Assembly: GCF_958298935.1 (NCBI RefSeq)
Contig: NC_084923.1
Span: forward strand, 35,556,501-35,620,500
Reading direction: 5' to 3'
DNA length: 64,000 bases
From: Phragmites australis
Taxonomy: Eukaryota; Streptophyta; Magnoliopsida; Poales; Poaceae
Made by a program: the position numbers and the translations under genes. A model generated the notes under the pieces. It was given only the letters and a program-made list of their open reading frames with translations. It was not told the origin of the DNA and made no database searches. This document shows, piece by piece, positions 56,340 through 64,000 of this stretch; the stretch's first letter is position 1; each line of letters begins with the position of its first letter.

Positions 56340-58271
56340 TAGGCTTATGGTTGGATGGGCCCCGACAAGTAACGAAGACATGGCGATAGCCCACATTGAC
56401 CCAATTCTGGACCATCATGTGATGTTCTCCGCTATTCGTGAAGTTCTTGGGGAGTTCTTCCAGCATGAGAGAGTGAACATCCTAGATATCCAGTCATACC
56501 CGTTTGCGTAGGCATGTGTTAAGTTCGCTATTATCTTTGATAGGGAACGCTTGATAAATAGCTCCCCCCCCCCCCATCAGTTTGGTAACCTAGAATTCTC
56601 TCTGGTTAAGCACAATCAAGGGCCCAATTGGCGTGCTTTGAATTTCAACCGTGAATGTTAGTTGTTGTTTCTTGGATTCCCTCTTCATTATTTGAGCGAG
56701 CATTTCATTAAAGCCACCATCAGTTCGTTTGGCCGTCTTGTTCTTTGGGAGCAAAAAGACCACCACCTAGTGTGAGTCATCCTAAAAGTTCGTGTGGTGG
56801 ACCTTGAATTTGTTCCTAACTTTATCCTGATTTCCGAAGGTGATAACTTCCAAGGTCAGAGTTGGATTGTCCAATGTGAAATCATAGAATAGTAATTGCT
56901 TGGAATCTTACCCCTAGATGAGGATCCTGTGCCTGAAAATAACAATGTTGAGGGAGCCTTTGATTTCTTTGGTTTTGGTCAGCTTGGTCCACCTGCGGCT
57001 AATAATAACTAGAACAATCAAGCTAGAAATTTGAACACTGATTTCAACTAGGATAATTGGAATGGGGACAGTGACCAAGAAGCTGCTATTCAACCCGCTC
57101 AATAGTTAGAAAACTTTGACCTCAATTTCCCGGTAGGAAATGAAGCTCGAGAAGACCCAACTCTTGAAGATGATGGCATCTTTATTGATGATAATCCTGA
57201 CTGGCCCGAACCTGGTCTAGACCCTCCACCAGAAGATGCTCCAATTAGTATTTCACTCTCTGGTAATTCTTTTGGATCTGCTTCTATTGCTAGTTTTGTT
57301 CAGTTGGCCCCAGACCTCAACTTGGAAATGGATCAGAAAATTGTTCAGGGCTTAGCTACTCCTAATCACATTCCAAAGACAGAACCAGAAATGTTTATGC
57401 CTCTTGAACTGCAGCTGAATGAACTATTTAGTGGTCCTCCCCAAGACCAAGACCAGGTCAATAATGTTGCTGCTCTAGCCCAAGAGGTTGAAGTCAATCT
57501 TCAGGTTGGATTCATGTGTCACCATGAAGCTCAGGTTGCTGATCTTGTGTTCAAGGCTTTCTGGCAGCACGATAATTGGTCTAGCACCTCTAATCTTCCT
57601 TTTGTGGTACACAATATTTGGGCAAAGCATTTTACTCCTCTGAGCTCCTTGACCCTTTTGTCTCAGTTCCAGCAGTCTAGGAAGCTTTTTTCACTAAGCT
57701 TCTTCTATCTCCAAGTCATTTTGACTAGGCCACATCCTTCCTTAACTCTATAGCTTGGGAAATCTTATCAACTCATGCATCTGAAGATGCCTCCTTATAG
57801 TTTTTGCTTCCATTTGAATGCCCTTCCAGTGACATTCTCTCTTGTTGTCAGGACTGTCACAAGAAAACTGTTCTCAAGTCTGAAGTTGAGAAGGTAACTG
57901 ACACTCTCAATCCCCCTCCTAGAGCTATAAAGAAATCAAAAGCAAGATCAAGCTCCATCCCAGTGATTGAATCTGAAGTTAGAAGAAGCCTTAGAAATAA
58001 AGAGAAAAATGGCGGTTTCAAAGGTAGTATCTGCAGGGATAAAAATTGTCTAGCTTGCAATGCCAAGCCTCCCATCATCCCAAGCAAGGTTATCAGAAAC
58101 CTTGGCCAATATTTCTGTCAGATGAAGGATGAGATGCTCTCTGACTCCCTTTTGGCGGCAAAACCCAACTCGAAGAAGGTGGTGGGCCATAAAAAGGCCC
58201 AAATGAAGCCACCTAAAGAAAACAAAAGGCCCAACTCAGATGACAAGCCCTACAAGAAGTCTAGGAAGTGA
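56340..58271 (+). pseudogene. LINE ORF1
   Basis: From 56345 the frame reads GWAPTSNEDMAIAHIDPILD, VLGEFFQHERVNILDIQSYP and, over a stop, NQGPNWRALNFN then GFPLHYLSEHFIKATISSFG, the DUF4283-like RNA-binding region of plant LINE ORF1. A middle acidic part (57120-57500) is rich in D, E and P. The C-terminal part 57804-58271 reads EVRRSLRNKEKNGGFKG then CRDKNCLACNAKPPIIPS, a conserved block in these proteins, and ends basic (PYKKSRK). At least six stops. Confidence 0.75.
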
Positions 58272-58559
58272 TTGGCACCATTTTCTAATGGAGTATTCAT
58301 GGTTAGATATTTTGAGCTCCCCTTGGAGTTTTTTGTGTTTTCCTTCCAGGCTTTTAAGTATGATTGATGAAATTGTGTCCTGTAATAACTTATACTCCCT
58401 CTGGAACTTATTTGATCAGTTATGCTTTTATTTGTTCTGGTCTTTATGCCTCATAATCTCTCTTTCTTTTGGTATCTTTGCTCCCTCATATTGTATATCA
58501 GGAACCTTACAACACTATATTTCTCCTCTTGATGGCTACACACCAATATATATTTGATA

Positions 58560-59515
58560 AATGGAACATCCTTTGTTGGAACATAAGAGGTATTAATGCA
58601 GAAAAGAAATGGGAGGCAGTGAGAAGTTAAGTTATTGAATCTGGCTTTGATGTCTTGTGTCTACAAGAGACCAAAAGGTCGTTGTTTGACATTTCTTACA
58701 TCAAAAATTTATGTCACCCTTAGTTTGACAACTTTGAGTATCTTCCTTCCAATAGCTCTTCTAGTGACATTCTTATTGTCTGGAAAAGTCAGAAGTTCTT
58801 GGGTTATTTGGTTTTTCAAAATGGTTTTGCTATCTCTGTTGAGTTCACCTCAGTGCTCTCTAGTGTTGATTAGGTCCTCACCAATATATATGGTCGTTGC
58901 ACCCCCAGATAGGAAGCTTGTCTTCATTGACTGGTTAAAAGGGATAGATATGTCTAATGATGTGGATTGGATTATTCTTGGGGACTTCAACCTCATTCTC
59001 TCCCTCAAATAGAAATAAACCAGAAAGGATATCTCATAAATGTTTATGTTTAATGATGCCATCACTAAGCTAGGCTTAGTGGAGCTACCTCTGAAAGGAA
59101 GGAAATACACTTGGTCTAATAACCAACAAAATCCTCAACTTAAAAGATTGCACTTGTTCTTTACTTCCAATTCCTGGACTCTTAACTATCCCAATACTTT
59201 TGTTTCTCCCATGCCCAGAGACACATCAGACCATGTGCCATGTCTGATCTCCATCTCTACCTCTATCCCCAAGACCAAGATTTTTCTCTTTGAAAATTAT
59301 TGGATGGAGCATGATGACTTTCTTCTTGTTGTCCAGCATGCTTGGTCCACTACAACTCACATTTCAGACAAGGCAAGAAATTTTGTTGCTAAGCTCAAAA
59401 CTTTAAGGAGAGTCCTTATGGATTAGCAGACTAAAATATCCAATCTTAAAAATGCCATCTCTAATGTCAGACTCATTATCTTCTTTCTATACTTCATTGA
59501 GGAATCAAGGGATTA
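58560..59515 (+). pseudogene. LINE ORF2, apurinic endonuclease domain only
   Basis: The frame reads WNILCWNIRGINAEKKW, then IESGFDVLCLQETKRS, DWIILGDFNLILSL (with catalytic GDFN), LGLVELPLKGRKYTWSN and DTSDHVPCLISI (catalytic SDH). These are the exonuclease-endonuclease-phosphatase motifs of L1 ORF2. A tail to about 59510 reads TKISNLKNAISNVRLIIFF. Several stops; no RT. Confidence 0.85.
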
Positions 59516-59639
59516 ATGCGAATACAATTTGGACAGGTCCTCACATTTATTCACAAAATCGTTACCAACATATTTATTCCATCCATGAAATTGGTATGAG
59601 ATAACTTTGATATTTCCAAAGTTAAAGGGGACTAAACTC

Positions 59640-60106
59640 CTATATATAACATGTTAATGATCATGAGATCAAACAATATTGTACTCTTTTGCTTTATGAG
59701 TTTTTCTGATCAAGATTTCTCATATATGGTTTTTAATGAGGCAATATTAATACAAACATTCATATATGCTACATCATTTTCTCCTAATTTTTTCCACGGG
59801 GTTTTTAAGTATTTATTATGGCATATCACGAGTATGTATATACTCATATTTTTTTCCACATGATTTTTGGATGAGTATTCAACTTGATATATACAAATGA
59901 TGGTTTTGATCAAGGGGGAGAATTACAAATATTGTGATCAAAGCAACCGCCTATGGCAGTTACGTCCGTCTGTTGGGAAGGGATGTCTCCCAATGGATGG
60001 GATGTCCATTGAATATGTATAAAAGAACATCAAGTCTAATGAATGAAACACAGACTTCACTCTCTACTTTGACTCTCTATTGTCCATTGTACAATTTATT
60101 TTGACA
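59640..60106 (+). mobile_element. Copia 3' remnant with short LTR
   Basis: The polypurine tract CAAGGGGGAG (59911-59920) is followed by a 186-bp LTR-like unit ending TTTTGACA at 60106, with TGTATAAAAGAAC (60016) as TATA. Upstream, TTTTTAATGAGGCAATATTA and TTCCACGGGGTTTTTAAG are typical of the noncoding 3' part of copia elements. No left LTR or coding sequence is present. Confidence 0.6.
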
Positions 60107-60365
60107 CAAATCCAGGTATGTACTCCCTTGGTTCTTTTGATTTAGTTGTTGATTTTCTATAGTCTTCGAGATGCACCTTTGAATACTACTACTTTATGCA
60201 ACTAAGTATTAATGTGGACTGATAATTTTTTACTTTTTTGAAAGAAATTTCACAAGATAAATCAAATAATATCATTCTTATGCGATAATTATTGATAGGT
60301 TTGATCGTATTGATGGCCAAACTTAAGAAACTTTGACAGCATGGGCATAAAAGAACAGAGGGAGA

Positions 60366-61986
60366 CACTACCACAGAATCAGTGAAACAGGACAGAGTGT
60401 CACATAGTACGATTTTTTAATACTTGTCATTGACAAAATACCCATAAACAGTTGCTAAAACAAACTTGTCTATAACATGACCGACGTCTGGGTGTGTCAG
60501 AACTCACATATGGTTTTTACAGATCCTTTTTTTTCTATCATACAGACACAGACGACGTTTAGAAAAAACCCGTATGTAATATTTTCATAGACAGTTTCTT
60601 GTAAGATCCGTCTATGTCTCTATGATAGATATAGACATATTTTCTGAAAAAACCGTTTGTAGTTAAAGACCTAGTTACTATTTAATTTTTACCCCTCACT
60701 CTTTGCTTCCCACTACCTCCCATAGGCACAAACCGCTCTTCTCCCTCACTAAAGCGACGAGAAGTTTATCTCCCTCACTTTTCTCGTTGCCATCTTATCC
60801 CCTTCCACGACGGTTTTTTAGGGTTTATTTTTACGAGGGAGGTTCGAGATCTGGGCTCCGAATCTTCTTCCCTGTACTGAGGTGAGTAGGTTTTGCATCA
60901 TGATTTTGTTAGAGTTTGATTCGATTTGTGTACTGAGTGTAATATTGTGTTTGTGTGTCCCAGATCTGCAAGAGAATGGCTTTGTTCGCTGCTATCAAAC
61001 TCTGGGAGGATGGGATTGTTCCTATGGCTACTTCCACTGTTCAGATGCTTGATGTCGATTTCGGTCCTGTCAAATGTGTTCTTCGTAGCTGTGAAGGGCA
61101 CCACCGTTGACCTAGTTTATGCTATGAATCGCGTTCTATTGTATTGTCTTTTATTCCTGATGGAAATTTCTCTATTGTTGTTAATCACATAGAGATATTT
61201 TTGTGAACTGCAAAACTGATTTGAACTGACATCTCTTACTTAACAATGGTATTTGGAAGTAATATAGTTTGGTTCTGGCACATGATTGAGTTAGTCAGGA
61301 TGGAGCCTGATCTGAATGACAGTGAGATGATGTATGATGGTAATACTTTTGTTGAGATTGTGGTGAAATGCAAGCGACGTCAATGATATCAATCTTCTCA
61401 TCCTTCTAAAAGACAATGTCAACTGGGATGATGTATGAAGACAACACTTTTGCTAATCCTCAAAGGCCGGACAATATAATTCTGGATTATGTAAGGTTTA
61501 TATTCTGAACAATATGTGCTGCTAAGATTGTGTATATAAAGCATTATGTTCTTATGTGTTATATATATGTATGATATTCTTATATATATGTCTGTGATAT
61601 TTTTATTTGTGTGATGTATGTCATATCATGAGGGTGGCCAGGAAGCAAAATAGTTTCTTAGAGGAAATGGTCACACGGATGGTTTTTCAAAAAAATCATT
61701 TGTGATATTTTATACAGACGAGTTTTAACAAAAATCGTATGTGACCATTATTACACACATACGGTTTTCAGAAAAATTCGCCTATATGTATTGCGAAACT
61801 AACATGTTTATAGCTATATTATAGACACATATCTTAGTTAGATCCGTTTGTATGTAGTTTTGTTACGGATGGGATTCTAACCGTATGTAACAAGCTCGAT
61901 ATCACAGGCACTTTGTAGAGACGAAAGTCATAACTGTTTGCGACACGATTTAAAATCCGTCTATAATAACCCGTTCTGAGGTAGTG
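60366..61986 (+). mobile_element. CACTA element 3, 1.6 kb, non-autonomous
   Basis: The left terminus is CACTACCACAGAATCAG and the right, reversed, CACTACCTCAGAACGGG. The flanks AGA (60363-60365) and AGA (61987-61989) are an exact 3-bp duplication. Subterminal repeats with CCGT(A/C)TGT and ACGG(T/A)TTTT cores fill 60480-60670 and 61670-61980. The interior 60680-61500 has exon-like sequence but no TNPA or TNPD motifs. Confidence 0.88.
60882..61110 (+). CDS. Small open frame after a leader intron inside CACTA 3
   Basis: A leader exon appears to end at GAG before GTGAGT (60882) and an 82-bp intron to end at CCCAG (60963). The ATG at 60976 opens a 44-codon frame (MALFAAIKLWEDGIVPMATS...) ending TGA at 61108-61110. 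The pattern of CT-rich leader, intron and short exon suggests a captured or residual gene piece. No family recognised; a functional protein is doubtful. Coordinates start at the intron. Confidence 0.3.

Positions 61987-64000
<2,014 letters not shown>

Larger units (their letters stand above)
55560..59515 (+). mobile_element. L1-type LINE, 3' truncated
   Basis: Contains a leader (55560-56130), ORF1 (about 56130-58271) and the endonuclease part of ORF2 (58560-59515). Reverse transcriptase and the poly(A) tail are missing because the copy breaks off near 59515, before a copia remnant. LINEs normally lose their 5' end, so loss of the 3' end here must be due to a later event. The frame at 55670-55800 (PSQIHGSLSSGFSLWSAFPR) resembles the N-terminus of related grass LINE ORF1 proteins. 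Confidence 0.78.

Overview
The window looks like intergenic and genic DNA of a grass (Poaceae) nuclear genome. The grounds are one intact three-exon NAC transcription factor gene surrounded by nested grass-type transposons: MULE, CACTA/En-Spm, Ty1/copia of the SIRE/Maximus type, Ty3/gypsy of the Tat type, L1-type LINE and SINE-like units. Nearly everything except the NAC gene is broken by stops, frameshifts or later insertions. All family calls come from reading translated frames and motifs by eye; no database search was possible.

Layout. 1-14640: a decayed multi-gene block with a MuDR-type transposase, a plant mobile domain (PMD) gene and three GRF-type zinc-finger genes, two of them divergently oriented. 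It is interrupted by a gypsy-like LTR segment (about 3428-6602), a copia solo LTR (7488-8959, target duplication visible) and a small MULE (12209-13592, 9-bp target duplication visible). A 15-bp minisatellite that reads as a pentapeptide repeat lies at 13610-13890. 15338-18685: an LTR element with both LTRs, tRNA-Met-type primer site, polypurine tract and target duplication but no recognisable pol. 20656-27051: a CACTA element with exact AAT duplications, holding the C-terminal remnant of TNPD and a broken TNPA-like gene. 27060-28050: a broken FAR1/FHY3-type fragment.

29541-31835: the NAC gene (327 aa, exons 29541-29694, 30255-30520 and 31272-31835), the only clearly functional protein gene. 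Directly after its stop lies a chimeric duplicated segment that includes the tail of a LINE ORF2 (31892-33680).

About 33954-47659: a second CACTA element, inverted, with TNPA, long foldbacks and a TNPD remnant. It is split by a Tat-like gypsy element (38692-46657) that has pol remnants on one strand and an antisense reading frame on the other. 48771-49003: two SINE-like units. 49119-55130: a SIRE-like copia element whose gag is fused in frame to the end of the reverse transcriptase by an internal deletion. About 55560-59515: a LINE with ORF1 and the endonuclease part of ORF2. 59640-60106: a copia 3' remnant. 60366-61986: a short CACTA element with AGA duplications. The last 2 kb holds a long CT/TA microsatellite and no recognised gene.

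How the parts relate: the NAC gene is an island between transposon clusters. The two larger CACTA elements belong to different sequence families but share one internal plan: terminal-type repeats occur again between the TNPD remnant and TNPA. The left block is the best candidate for an under-described system, because transposase, PMD and GRF-finger genes sit together as if they were cargo of one large Mutator-like element.
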